From Thermoprotei archaeon (GTDB lineage Archaea; Thermoproteota; Thermoprotei; QMSL01; B3-G16): a stretch of 9,503 nt of DNA. Numbering within the stretch: position 1 is the stretch's first letter; every line of letters begins with the position of its first letter. The notes below the pieces were generated by a model, which did no database searches, was not told where the DNA came from, and saw only the letters and a list, made by a program, of their open reading frames with translations. Below, piece after piece: positions 1-5,942 of this stretch. Made by a program: the position numbers and the translations under genes. The stretch is from the NCBI GenBank assembly GCA_003649665.1, contig QMSL01000043.1:1-9503 (forward strand), given 5' to 3'.

Positions 1-149
1 AGTGTCCGAGCTCTTATGGTATCCTGCCACTCCTCCTCTTGAAGTATTCTATTAAACGTAATGATTAACGCTATTAAGGAAGTTACCAATAGCAACGAAG
101 CGTAAGTTGTGATAATTCCTCTCTTACGTGATCTTAAGGATAAGTACAT
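1..149 (-). CDS. Prepilin-like membrane protein, 3' end beyond the left edge
   Basis: An open frame starts at ATG 149-147 and runs off the window, showing 49 residues. The N-terminus is a strong class III (archaeal prepilin) signal. A basic stretch (RSRKRG, residues 6-11) precedes a hydrophobic helix of about 20 residues (12-32) and then a polar, acidic stretch (LQEEEWQD). Cleavage by a PibD/FlaK-type peptidase would be expected between Gly11 and Ile12. The start lies inside the preceding gene, overlapping its last 26 nt, which suggests translational coupling. A G-rich stretch (GGGGGATGGGA) precedes the ATG and may serve as ribosome-binding site. It is probably the fifth member of the minus-strand pilin-like operon. 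The mature domain is not visible, so main pilin, minor pilin or another class III-secreted protein are all possible. Confidence 0.72.
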   Translation of the reverse strand, partial: MYLSLRSRKRGIITTYASLLLVTSLIALIITFNRILQEEEWQDTIRART

Positions 150-549
150 ATTGTTCCCATCCCCCATTATACACCCAGATAATGTATTTCACCTGAACGT
201 ATTGTCCATTTACGCTTCCATAACTGCCTATCATCTCTCCTTCCTGGTTAACAACTGCTATCTCTGCCATGTGACTAGGTATGGCCTTAATGAGCATTTC
301 GTGAGATCGAGCTAGGTAATGTCTGTCTCCTGTTGTAATAAAGATGACTATGTTTTTCATGAAGTCTCTATTTCTCACTACTCTTTGAAGAATTGTGTAG
401 GCGAAAGCCAATCTATTGTATACCTCTTCTGATCGTCTCTTCGTTAAGCATATTTCCCAATACTCACTTATGACAAGAATTCCTGCGATCATTATGATGA
501 GCGCTATAGCAATATCGATAACTGGGAGTATTAATGCTCTTCTAGACAT
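124..549 (-). CDS. Pilin-like single-helix membrane protein (141 aa)
   Basis: I do not recognise a named family. The protein opens with a short basic tip (SRRA, residues 2-5) followed by a long hydrophobic segment (about 6-28). A roughly 110-residue extracellular-type domain follows, with a helical first part and a strand-rich C-terminus (a YVQVKYIIWVYNGG-like stretch). RRA followed by LI fits the archaeal class III signal pattern ([KR][GA] then hydrophobic residues), so it may be processed by PibD. Size and architecture match minor pilins or pseudopilins. The ATG lies 3 nt after the stop of the 34-aa gene, and the 3' end overlaps the start of the next prepilin-like gene by 26 nt, so it is in the same operon. 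Its exact role (pilus tip, priming complex or adhesin) is inference. Confidence 0.72.
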   Translation of the reverse strand: MSRRALILPVIDIAIALIIMIAGILVISEYWEICLTKRRSEEVYNRLAFAYTILQRVVRNRDFMKNIVIFITTGDRHYLARSHEMLIKAIPSHMAEIAVVNQEGEMIGSYGSVNGQYVQVKYIIWVYNGGWEQYVLILKIT

Positions 550-552
550 AGC

Positions 553-657
553 TTACACCATAAACATGCTTTTTAAGATTATGTAAATCAAAAGCTGAAA
601 GATTATCACCATAATACCAAGCATCATTATTACGTAGACGTACATAATTCGATCCAC
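553..657 (-). CDS. Small single-helix membrane protein (34 aa)
   Basis: This GTG-start frame fills the gap between its two neighbours almost exactly. It starts 4 nt after the stop of the 129-aa gene and ends 3 nt before the ATG of the 141-aa gene. The product is nearly all one hydrophobic helix (about residues 5-28, rich in Ile, Met, Val, Leu and Tyr), with a short charged start (VDRIM) and a single Lys near the end. A strong Shine-Dalgarno sequence, GAGGAGG, sits 9 nt before the GTG. Position, ribosome-binding site and uniform hydrophobicity support a real gene despite its length. It may be a membrane partner of the neighbouring pilin-like proteins or a minimal pilin, but it has no recognisable class III cleavage site. 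Function unknown. Confidence 0.6.
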   Translation of the reverse strand: MDRIMYVYVIMMLGIMVIIFQLLIYIILKSMFMV

Positions 658-661
658 GATC

Positions 662-1051
662 TCATGCCTCCTCAATAACTACAATCTTTTCTTCCATTAT
701 CACAACTTCGTATTGATGGCCTGGGATAAGCGTATACTCTTCTGCAAATGAATATGGGTCAATCTCTATTTTGCACATCACCTTATCTTCTACTAATGCT
801 ATTATAGAATTGTCACTGGCTACTACCTTATAGTCATAAACAAGTTTAGGTAACGTGACTTTGATCTTTCCCTCATATGACTCAGCTATCCTCAAGTATT
901 CAAACATAATCTTAAGTACCTTACGCAGAGCTTCTCTCTGATACTCTTCCTGTAATGCTTCATTAATGCTTAGTGATATGCTTAGTATGATCACTGATAT
1001 GAGGAGCCATATGAATATAGTGTACCCTAGCGATATGCTTTCCTCGGTCAT
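662..1051 (-). CDS. Pseudopilin-like membrane protein (129 aa)
   Basis: The protein has one N-terminal hydrophobic helix (about residues 8-29), an amphipathic helical continuation (LQEEYQREALRKVLKIMFEYLRIAE), and a C-terminal half of alternating short strands (KIKVTLP, YKVVAS, SIIALVEDKVMCKIEI, HQYEVVIMEEKIVVI). This helix-plus-beta layout is that of type IV pilin-like proteins. There is no basic residue before the hydrophobic segment, which starts MTEESISLG, so a canonical class III cleavage site is absent and it may stay uncleaved in the membrane. Its ATG overlaps the upstream TGA (ATGA), with GGTGA 8 nt before the start, which indicates co-transcription and translational coupling. No named family recognised. 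The pseudopilin role is inferred from architecture and context. Confidence 0.72.
   Translation of the reverse strand: MTEESISLGYTIFIWLLISVIILSISLSINEALQEEYQREALRKVLKIMFEYLRIAESYEGKIKVTLPKLVYDYKVVASDNSIIALVEDKVMCKIEIDPYSFAEEYTLIPGHQYEVVIMEEKIVVIEEA
667..673 (-). promoter_or_regulatory. Shine-Dalgarno site of the 34-aa gene
   Basis: GAGGAGG on the minus strand, within the last codons of the 129-aa gene, lies 9 nt before GTG 657. This strong site is the main evidence that the short frame is translated. Part of it also encodes Glu-Glu of the upstream protein, so chance cannot be excluded. Confidence 0.55.
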
Positions 1052-1467
1052 ACTCTTCTCACCTTTACCTCAATATATGACTCTCTTGGTATAAAGTGGA
1101 CTAAAATTCTTGTCTCTTCATCGAATACTGCTCTGTACAATATAGGCTTAATAGGGACGGGAAGTATCCAGTTAGCTAGATATACCGACTCTTCTTCGCA
1201 GTACGTTATTCTTATTAAGAGGACATGACCTGTGCCCAATATATAGAATTCTTCGTTAGGTAGTAGGCTCAATGCAAGTACTACGTAGTTATCCCCCTTA
1301 ACTACGCGCCTATATGCTTCAGCAATCTCTCTCTTCATTCTGATAAACCTTATCTGTCCTTCATATACAGGGAACTTGCTAAGTATGTCATAAGATGCGG
1401 TCGTCAATAATAGAAGGATAAGCGTGAGATCTAGTGCTATTACGATACCACGCTCTAAAGTCTTCAC
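1048..1467 (-). CDS. Prepilin-like membrane protein (139 aa), first gene of the minus-strand operon
   Basis: Starts at GTG 1467. The N-terminus MKTLERG followed by IVIALDLTLILLLL fits a short class III signal: Arg6-Gly7, then hydrophobic residues 8-24, with predicted cleavage after Gly7. About 110 residues follow, with a helical stretch (IRMKREIAEAYRRVV) and then a strand-rich region (YVVLALSLLP, VLLIRITY, RILVHFIP, YIEVKVRRV), as in type IV minor pilins. There is one Cys in the mature part. A promoter with a TATA box lies 38 nt upstream. GGGGAT sits only 3 nt before the GTG, so the ribosome-binding site is weak and the leader is predicted to be very short. The 3' end overlaps the next gene by 4 nt. 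No specific family recognised. Confidence 0.73.
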   Translation of the reverse strand: MKTLERGIVIALDLTLILLLLTTASYDILSKFPVYEGQIRFIRMKREIAEAYRRVVKGDNYVVLALSLLPNEEFYILGTGHVLLIRITYCEEESVYLANWILPVPIKPILYRAVFDEETRILVHFIPRESYIEVKVRRV

Positions 1468-1483
1468 AATATCCCCAAATCAT

Positions 1484-1511
1484 GGTATATGAAACATATT
1501 TTAAACTCGTC
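1484..1511 (-). promoter_or_regulatory. Promoter of the minus-strand pilin-like operon
   Basis: Reading the minus strand, GACGAG is followed by the TATA box TTTAAAATA (1505-1497) and then TGTTTCATATACC. The TATA box begins 38 nt before the GTG at 1467, which predicts a leader of about 10 nt. The stretch matches the promoters at 1517-1546 and 5895-5924 both upstream of and downstream from the TATA box. The transcription start is inferred from usual archaeal spacing. Confidence 0.6.
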
Positions 1512-1537
1512 TTCACGCCGAGCTTAAATATATTTCA
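1491..1537. repeat. Imperfect dyad spanning the divergent promoters
   Basis: The left arm is GAAACATATTTTAAACTCG (1491-1509). The right arm is CGAGCTTAAATATATTTCA (1519-1537), close to its reverse complement. CTCG/CGAG and TTTC/GAAA are exact, and the TATA regions differ by one inserted base and a few substitutions. The 9-nt centre TCTTCACGC is not symmetrical. The two TATA boxes thus face outward from a shared upstream region, and one regulator or TFB variant could serve both directions. The symmetry is visible; the regulatory role is inferred. Confidence 0.55.
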
Positions 1538-1546
1538 TAATCCCTC
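1517..1546 (+). promoter_or_regulatory. Promoter of the plus-strand secretion operon
   Basis: GCCGAG is followed by the TATA box CTTAAATATA (1523-1532) and then TTTCATAATCCCTC. The TATA box begins 40 nt before the GTG at 1563, giving a predicted leader of about 10 nt. Without gaps it matches the pilin promoter at 5895-5924 in 22 of 30 positions, and in 17 of the first 20. An 8-bp palindrome CCTTAAGG (1546-1553) lies near the predicted transcription start. Confidence 0.62.
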
Positions 1547-1562
1547 CTTAAGGGGACTTTAC

Positions 1563-1802
1563 GTGAGTAATAATAATGTAGAGAAGTCATTGGAAATACT
1601 TCGCGGTGAATATCTAAAACTTAAGCATGAAGTATCAGAATTAAGGAAAAGTGTATCTCGTATGGAGCGATTACTTGATAATATCACTAAATTCGATACC
1701 GAGTACCTTTACCTGAGATTAAAGAATTACGTTAACCTATATGTCAATATGACATTGAGAGGAGGTGTTAATTATCATGACAGTAAAGAGGACGTTAAAT
1801 GA
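1563..1802 (+). CDS. Small coiled-coil protein (79 aa)
   Basis: I place the start at GTG 1563, not at the upstream in-frame ATG 1434. The longer version would run through both divergent promoters and into the opposite gene, whereas GTG 1563 sits 40 nt after the TATA box. The product has no membrane segment. Residues 6-42 form a continuous heptad-like helix with Leu, Ile and Val at core positions and many Lys/Glu. A second Tyr/Leu-rich helical stretch (48-64) and a short polar tail follow. No family recognised. It is first in the operon with the secretion ATPase and overlaps the next gene, also coiled-coil, by 26 nt. It may be a cytoplasmic adaptor or scaffold, loosely comparable in position to the coiled-coil ArlC/D/E proteins of archaella. 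That comparison is inference, not homology I can see. Confidence 0.68.
   Translation: MSNNNVEKSLEILRGEYLKLKHEVSELRKSVSRMERLLDNITKFDTEYLYLRLKNYVNLYVNMTLRGGVNYHDSKEDVK
1760..1767 (+). promoter_or_regulatory. Shine-Dalgarno site that sets the start at 1777
   Basis: AGGAGGTG is an ideal match to the archaeal 16S rRNA 3' end and lies 9 nt before ATG 1777. An alternative in-frame GTG at 1765 falls inside this site and is therefore an unlikely start. Confidence 0.75.
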
Positions 1803-2289
1803 GATAGTCGAAGTAATGATAAATAACAATATTCCTCTCAGCTCGATTAAGAACGTGCTCCTAGACCTAGGTTTCCCAAGCGATAAAGTAGAGAAAGTAA
1901 TCGAAGCATATAAATTCATGGAGCGACAGATTGAATCTGAAGGTCAGGAAGTCAATGGGAATGAGGGAATAAATAGTTCTCCAAATGATAATCCCTCTAG
2001 AGAAAATGATGGTTTAGGCTCAGACCTACGAGCTAGCCTAATAACCTTAGAGAGCGAGCTAAAGCGCCAGAAAGAAGTAATAGACAAAATAGAGCAGGAA
2101 CTTATGAAGTCTATTATCGAAATTGGTGAGCTCAAGAAACGATTGCATGCATTAGAGGAAACTAGGGCGTCAAGGAACATAGAACAGGAGGTAAAGGCAT
2201 TGAAGGCACGATTAGATGCACTCATCGACATCATCATAGATAACGCGCCAGCACTCATTGAGGAGTTCAAGAGGAGAGGTCTAAGGTGA
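1777..2289 (+). CDS. Coiled-coil protein with N-terminal helical domain (170 aa)
   Basis: The start is ATG 1777, preceded by AGGAGGTG at 9 nt. Residues 5-47 look like a small three-helix module (helix, then IPLSSIKNVLLDLGF, then SDKVEKVIEAYK), broadly UBA-like in pattern. A polar, Asn/Gly/Ser-rich linker (51-82) follows. Residues 85-152 form a long charged coiled coil (LITLESELKRQKEVIDKIEQ and onward). A short C-terminal helix ends in FKRRGLR. There is no signal peptide or membrane segment, so it should be cytoplasmic. Its TGA overlaps the GTG start of the secretion ATPase, and the preceding coiled-coil gene overlaps it by 26 nt. It is a plausible partner of the ATPase or of the other coiled-coil protein. 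No named family recognised; the UBA-like label is by eye only. Confidence 0.75.
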   Translation: MTVKRTLNEIVEVMINNNIPLSSIKNVLLDLGFPSDKVEKVIEAYKFMERQIESEGQEVNGNEGINSSPNDNPSRENDGLGSDLRASLITLESELKRQKEVIDKIEQELMKSIIEIGELKKRLHALEETRASRNIEQEVKALKARLDALIDIIIDNAPALIEEFKRRGLR

Positions 2290-4259
2290 ATTACGAGTTA
2301 TTCATTAGTAATAAAGGTTCAGAAGCCTATGCCATAATCGAACTTACCAGGCGCGATTATCCTATACTGACGTATCTAATTCACGCGCTAAAGAGACTTC
2401 TCATCAGAAACAAGCGTCTCTTCGAGAAACTTCGCCATGTGCAGATTAAGTTAAACAATACGGAGGTAGCTGTTGATCGAGAACTAGTAAGCGCTGTAAA
2501 GGACTACGTAGAGAGAATTAGATATTGTGAAATGGTGATTAGAGAGCACGGTACGAGAGAGAGTTCATTACTCTCCTACGTATTCGGCGTATCTCCTTCC
2601 CTTGGCCTTGCTTATAGAGATCCCCTAACTACGATAGTTGTTCTTAAGAAGTATGGACGACTTGGTATGGAACTTGCCCAAAATCTCCAAGGATCCCCTT
2701 TAATAACTATGCTTTCCTCTTCATTGTTTTCTCTGGTAAGAGATGGTGGTATGCCATTAAGTACGTACAAGCTACTTGATAGCTACGAAGTAGGCCCCTT
2801 CGTTATTACAATATATAGGGACGTGAGATTACATATCCCTATACACTGCTATCATGTTGATTTACTCGATGAGATAAAATCCAATATCCCTCTACTATAT
2901 AACGTTGAAAGGGATCTTATTAAGTGGTTAAAGGAGGCAAACTCGCTAGTTAATAGTAGTACACTTAATGAGCTCATTGAAGTCCTAAAGGATAAATGCG
3001 CTGAGCTAATAGAGAGTAAAGGCATCCCCCTCGATAAACTCCATGAATGTAGCCTATACTTGGCGTTTAAGGTAATTGGCATAGTAAAGTTTCTTCCCTT
3101 CTTACTTGATGAACATGTAGAGGAATTTTATTTAGATAAGCCAGGACGTAATGTCTATCTTGACCATAATCGATGGGGTCGTTGTGAAGCTACAATTCGA
3201 ATATCCGATGATGATATAGAAGCCTTTCTTACACACATAAGGTTGGAAGGCCGTAAGGAAATAAATGTACTTTGTCCCTCCATAAAGGAGGACCTTAAAA
3301 CAAAGTACTTTCATGTACGTGTCAGCATCGACATACCACCGCTGGCTATTCAGGGTGTCTGCATTGATGTGAGGAGATATAGAAGGAGTCCCTTTACGCT
3401 AAGTGAACTTATAAGTCTAGGTACTCTTGATATAGATACCGCTGCCTATTTGCTCTTAGCCATTAGGCATAGAAGAAATATCTTAGTCCTCGGCGAACCT
3501 GGTAGTGGAAAGACAACTTTACTTAATGCTCTTGATCTCTGTACTCCCTGCTATTGGAGGAAGATATACGTAGAGGATGTTATTGAAAGCATTGATCAAA
3601 GCAGATGGAATATGCATCAGGTAAAGTTCAAAGTGCGTACTTACGAGGACGAGAAACGCGGTGAAATGGCCGGCTCATCTAAGTATGATGAGATTATCAA
3701 GTTACTTCATAGAACCCCCGATTACGTGATATTGGGCGAGGTTCAAACAAAGGATCACGTCAAAGCTTTATTCCACGCACTTGCTACAGGTATACGCGGT
3801 ATTGCAACAACACATGCAAATGATATAGAGGGCCTAATTGTTCGATATGTAGAGCTATACGATATTCATCCTTCAAACATAGCGCTAGTAGATCTATTCG
3901 TTTTAATGACTAAGTTAAGGCGAGTAAATAGAATTCGTCGTTATGTGAAAGCTATATATGAAATCAGATGTGCTAAAGAATATTCCAATATCCTTGATAA
4001 CATACTAATGGTTTACAGAGGGCTTCCTAATAGGAGATTTATCTCAATGGTACCGTTTGAGGAGAGGCCTTTAGTTAATAAGATAGTTCAAGATGAGGGA
4101 ATAGAGGAGGAAGTCATAGTAGCTGAATATATGACGTACAAATCTATATTATCAGAAATGACTTCAAAGGGCATCACCTCAGTTGATGACTTTATCCAAT
4201 TCTTCAATAAGAAGGTGGCAATACTCGAGGGGAACAAATTTGTAAGGGTGGAATCATGA
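2286..4259 (+). CDS. Type II/IV secretion ATPase, VirB11/GspE/TadA family (657 aa)
   Basis: This is the cytoplasmic hexameric ATPase that would power pilus assembly. A divergent N-terminal region (about 1-270) leads into the family's linker domain (FYLDKPGRNVYLDHNRWGRC, then SIDIPPLAIQGVCIDVRRYR, about 280-375) and the ATPase core. Walker A is GEPGSGKTT at 403-411. The Asp-box region is YVEDVIESIDQ near 430. Walker B is DYVILGE with Glu485. The His box is ATTHAN with His510. Bacterial and archaellum relatives usually have GEVRG after Walker B; here it reads GEVQT, a form I recall in other archaeal secretion ATPases. At 657 residues it is longer than the roughly 500 usual for archaellum ArlI/FlaI, mainly at the N-terminus. 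GTG 2286 overlaps the previous stop, with GGAGAGGT just upstream. The next gene overlaps at ATGA. Confidence 0.93.
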   Translation: MNYELFISNKGSEAYAIIELTRRDYPILTYLIHALKRLLIRNKRLFEKLRHVQIKLNNTEVAVDRELVSAVKDYVERIRYCEMVIREHGTRESSLLSYVFGVSPSLGLAYRDPLTTIVVLKKYGRLGMELAQNLQGSPLITMLSSSLFSLVRDGGMPLSTYKLLDSYEVGPFVITIYRDVRLHIPIHCYHVDLLDEIKSNIPLLYNVERDLIKWLKEANSLVNSSTLNELIEVLKDKCAELIESKGIPLDKLHECSLYLAFKVIGIVKFLPFLLDEHVEEFYLDKPGRNVYLDHNRWGRCEATIRISDDDIEAFLTHIRLEGRKEINVLCPSIKEDLKTKYFHVRVSIDIPPLAIQGVCIDVRRYRRSPFTLSELISLGTLDIDTAAYLLLAIRHRRNILVLGEPGSGKTTLLNALDLCTPCYWRKIYVEDVIESIDQSRWNMHQVKFKVRTYEDEKRGEMAGSSKYDEIIKLLHRTPDYVILGEVQTKDHVKALFHALATGIRGIATTHANDIEGLIVRYVELYDIHPSNIALVDLFVLMTKLRRVNRIRRYVKAIYEIRCAKEYSNILDNILMVYRGLPNRRFISMVPFEERPLVNKIVQDEGIEEEVIVAEYMTYKSILSEMTSKGITSVDDFIQFFNKKVAILEGNKFVRVES

Positions 4260-5041
4260 ACTTACCATCGCTATATAAAGTCGCATCGAGACCCTTACTC
4301 TTAGTGCTCAAGAAACGGAAGATGCAAGTTGACTTGAAGCTAAATAAAGCTATCAGATACCTTAACTGGTCTATCTCTCCCCACGAAGTGATATATGGTA
4401 GCCTCATTCTAGCATTACTATTAGGCTGCTCTATAGCTATGGCATTATATATGCTCCTTCGCTCCTTAATGCTATCTCTATGCATAGGCATGATTATCAC
4501 GCATATATCCTACAAATTCCTCTATGAGGAGCCGTTAAGAAGAGCTGAAGCCTTATCGATGGCTAGACTTAAGATGCTCGCTCCTCTCGTGGAGACGCTA
4601 ATTGTCAAAGGGAAAGTTGATGCCTTACAACTCCTTATGGATATCGGTATACCTCCTACTGACCTCATATCCATAAGACTAGGTTGCTCACCAGAACGCA
4701 TACTCTTGAGATTATCCGAAATGGAATTAAATCCTATAATAGCAAGAATTGAAAGAACCCTTGCTAAACTGTTCTCTAGGGGTGATTTTGCTCAGCATGA
4801 AGCCAAGTTCCTTTACTTAGAGGCTCTTAGATCTTTAAGTAACATATTAAGACAAAACATTGAACGTGTAGACGTTCTACTTACAATGATGATCTCATTA
4901 ACATTCTTTATACCGTTACTGATAGCATTACTCTCCATATTCTTTGGGATGAACGAACTCCTCTTAGCTGTAGCAATAATATTTTACGCTACCTTACTGA
5001 ATTTCATCTCTAGAAGCATATCTAGGAGGTTTAGAATATGA
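4256..5041 (+). CDS. GspF/TadB-type pilus platform membrane protein, first subunit (261 aa)
   Basis: This is an integral membrane platform protein that would couple the ATPase to pilin insertion. Two N-terminal helices (about 45-67 and 68-87) follow a basic cytoplasmic tail. A helical cytoplasmic domain of about 115 residues (90-206; LVETLIVKGKVDALQLLMDI, then RILLRLSEMELNPIIARIERTL) and two C-terminal helices (207-231, 234-252) complete the T2SSF-like layout, with one cytoplasmic four-helix unit between membrane pairs. It overlaps the ATPase (ATGA) and the second platform gene (ATGA). Two consecutive half-size platform genes after the ATPase are the hallmark arrangement of Tad/archaeal pili (TadA-TadB-TadC). 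Sequence similarity to a named family is weak by eye, so the call rests on topology and order. Confidence 0.83.
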   Translation: MNLPSLYKVASRPLLLVLKKRKMQVDLKLNKAIRYLNWSISPHEVIYGSLILALLLGCSIAMALYMLLRSLMLSLCIGMIITHISYKFLYEEPLRRAEALSMARLKMLAPLVETLIVKGKVDALQLLMDIGIPPTDLISIRLGCSPERILLRLSEMELNPIIARIERTLAKLFSRGDFAQHEAKFLYLEALRSLSNILRQNIERVDVLLTMMISLTFFIPLLIALLSIFFGMNELLLAVAIIFYATLLNFISRSISRRFRI

Positions 5042-5895
5042 GAAAAGCAATACTCCTCCTAACCCTTATTTGTATATTCTTGTTTCTAGAGGTTACTTTC
5101 AAATTCTCTGAACCTTGGAAACTCGTGGTACTTCTCTCTTTACTCATACCTCTAGTCGTAGAACTAAAGGACGTATATGCTAACGCGAGGGAATCAGCTG
5201 AGGAACTATATAAGATAAAGGACTTTGAGCGATTATTATCATCTCTCGTGGTTCTTATCGAATATGAAGGCAATATTGAGCGTGCATTAATAAAACTTCC
5301 TCATACGATCGACAGTAACAACAAATTTCATGGCCTATTACTTGACCTGAGATCCTTTATTCTAAGGGGTCTTACGCCATCGGAATACCTAATTACGATG
5401 AGTAAGAAGGAGAAAGGATTCCTTAAAATATCCTTAAGGGAATTAGGAATGATACTGTCTAAAAGCACGAACGTCGTAGAGGATCTCAATCGCCTCTTAG
5501 ACGTAGTCAGGCGGTATAAAGCAATACTTGAGGATTACTATAGCTTGCTTGAGGCTCGTCGCATAAAGGCTAAACTACTGTCTATAATAAACGCTGCATG
5601 TATGGCGATCTTTGCCATCGCGGGATCTCTTCTATCCTCTTTATCTCATAATATAGGCGGACTCTTAGGAACCTTAGGCTTCAATGAAACACGTTTTATA
5701 ATAAACATTCCTACAGTGAACGCTCTTGGTTCTATTAATGGTGCCACTATGACAATAGGATACCTCTGTCTCTCCATTCTTTCCTCCTTCTATATGGCGT
5801 GCTCTATGAGAGATCCAAGACCTCTTAGCTATATAGTCCTCTCAATCACCACTTACGCATTAGTATACCTCGTTTTTTCTAGCCTTATCCTTTAG
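5038..5895 (+). CDS. GspF/TadC-type pilus platform membrane protein, second subunit (285 aa)
   Basis: This is the second platform subunit. Helices are predicted at about 4-21 and 27-43, followed by a cytoplasmic helical domain (about 60-178). That domain contains DFERLLSSLVVLIEYEGNIE and FLKISLRELGMILSKSTNVV, which resemble the T2SSF pattern of a Leu-rich helix, a Gly/Asn turn and an amphipathic helix. Hydrophobic segments follow at about 181-202, 232-256 and 262-284. It is slightly longer than its upstream neighbour and has an additional C-terminal hydrophobic region. ATG 5038 overlaps the previous TGA, with the perfect site AGGAGGT 7 nt before it, so it is likely well translated. The next gene (the pilin) has its own promoter, so this is probably the last gene of the main secretion transcript. 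Confidence 0.83.
   Translation: MRKAILLLTLICIFLFLEVTFKFSEPWKLVVLLSLLIPLVVELKDVYANARESAEELYKIKDFERLLSSLVVLIEYEGNIERALIKLPHTIDSNNKFHGLLLDLRSFILRGLTPSEYLITMSKKEKGFLKISLRELGMILSKSTNVVEDLNRLLDVVRRYKAILEDYYSLLEARRIKAKLLSIINAACMAIFAIAGSLLSSLSHNIGGLLGTLGFNETRFIINIPTVNALGSINGATMTIGYLCLSILSSFYMACSMRDPRPLSYIVLSITTYALVYLVFSSLIL
5873..5893 (+). terminator. Possible U-tract terminator at the end of the secretion operon
   Basis: TTTTTT at 5873-5878, then CTTATCCTTT just before and at the stop codon, is a pyrimidine/T-rich tract of the type used for archaeal intrinsic termination. It lies immediately before the separate pilin promoter. It could limit, but need not abolish, read-through into the pilin gene. 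Confidence 0.35.
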
Positions 5896-5924
5896 CCGGG
5901 TTTAAATACATTTCTAATACCCCC
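5895..5924 (+). promoter_or_regulatory. Promoter of the pilin and HerA/CedB-like ATPase genes
   Basis: GCCGGG is followed by the TATA box TTTAAATACA (5901-5910) and then TTTCTAATACCCCC. The TATA box begins 42 nt before the pilin ATG, so a short leader is expected. GGTG (5932-5935) is the likely ribosome-binding site. The 20 nt from 5895 match the secretion-operon promoter at 17 positions, far outside coding constraint, which indicates common regulation. A separate promoter would allow more pilin than machinery to be made. Confidence 0.62.
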
Positions 5925-5942
5925 ATATCTCGGTGTGAGACT

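Noticed and set aside
109..315. Plus-strand open frame opposite the 141-aa gene
   Set aside because: Antisense to a well-supported pilin-like gene, with no ribosome-binding site or recognisable features.
1546..1553. CCTTAAGG palindrome as an operator
   Set aside because: Only 8 bp, does not extend, and is not present at the other two related promoters; noted within the promoter entry only.
1434..1562. Longer start (ATG 1434) for the 79-aa coiled-coil gene
   Set aside because: It would cover both divergent promoters and overlap the start of the opposite gene; GTG 1563 fits the TATA spacing.
1765..1776. GTG 1765 as start of the 170-aa coiled-coil gene
   Set aside because: The GTG lies within the AGGAGGTG ribosome-binding site that serves ATG 1777.
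1944..2270. Minus-strand open frame opposite the 170-aa coiled-coil gene
   Set aside because: Ser/Met-rich composition is what the reverse of a charged coiled-coil gene gives; no start signal.
2286..4259. GEVQT instead of GEVRG after Walker B as an inactivating change
   Set aside because: All catalytic elements (Walker A, Glu485, His510) are intact, and I recall the Q form in other archaeal secretion ATPases.
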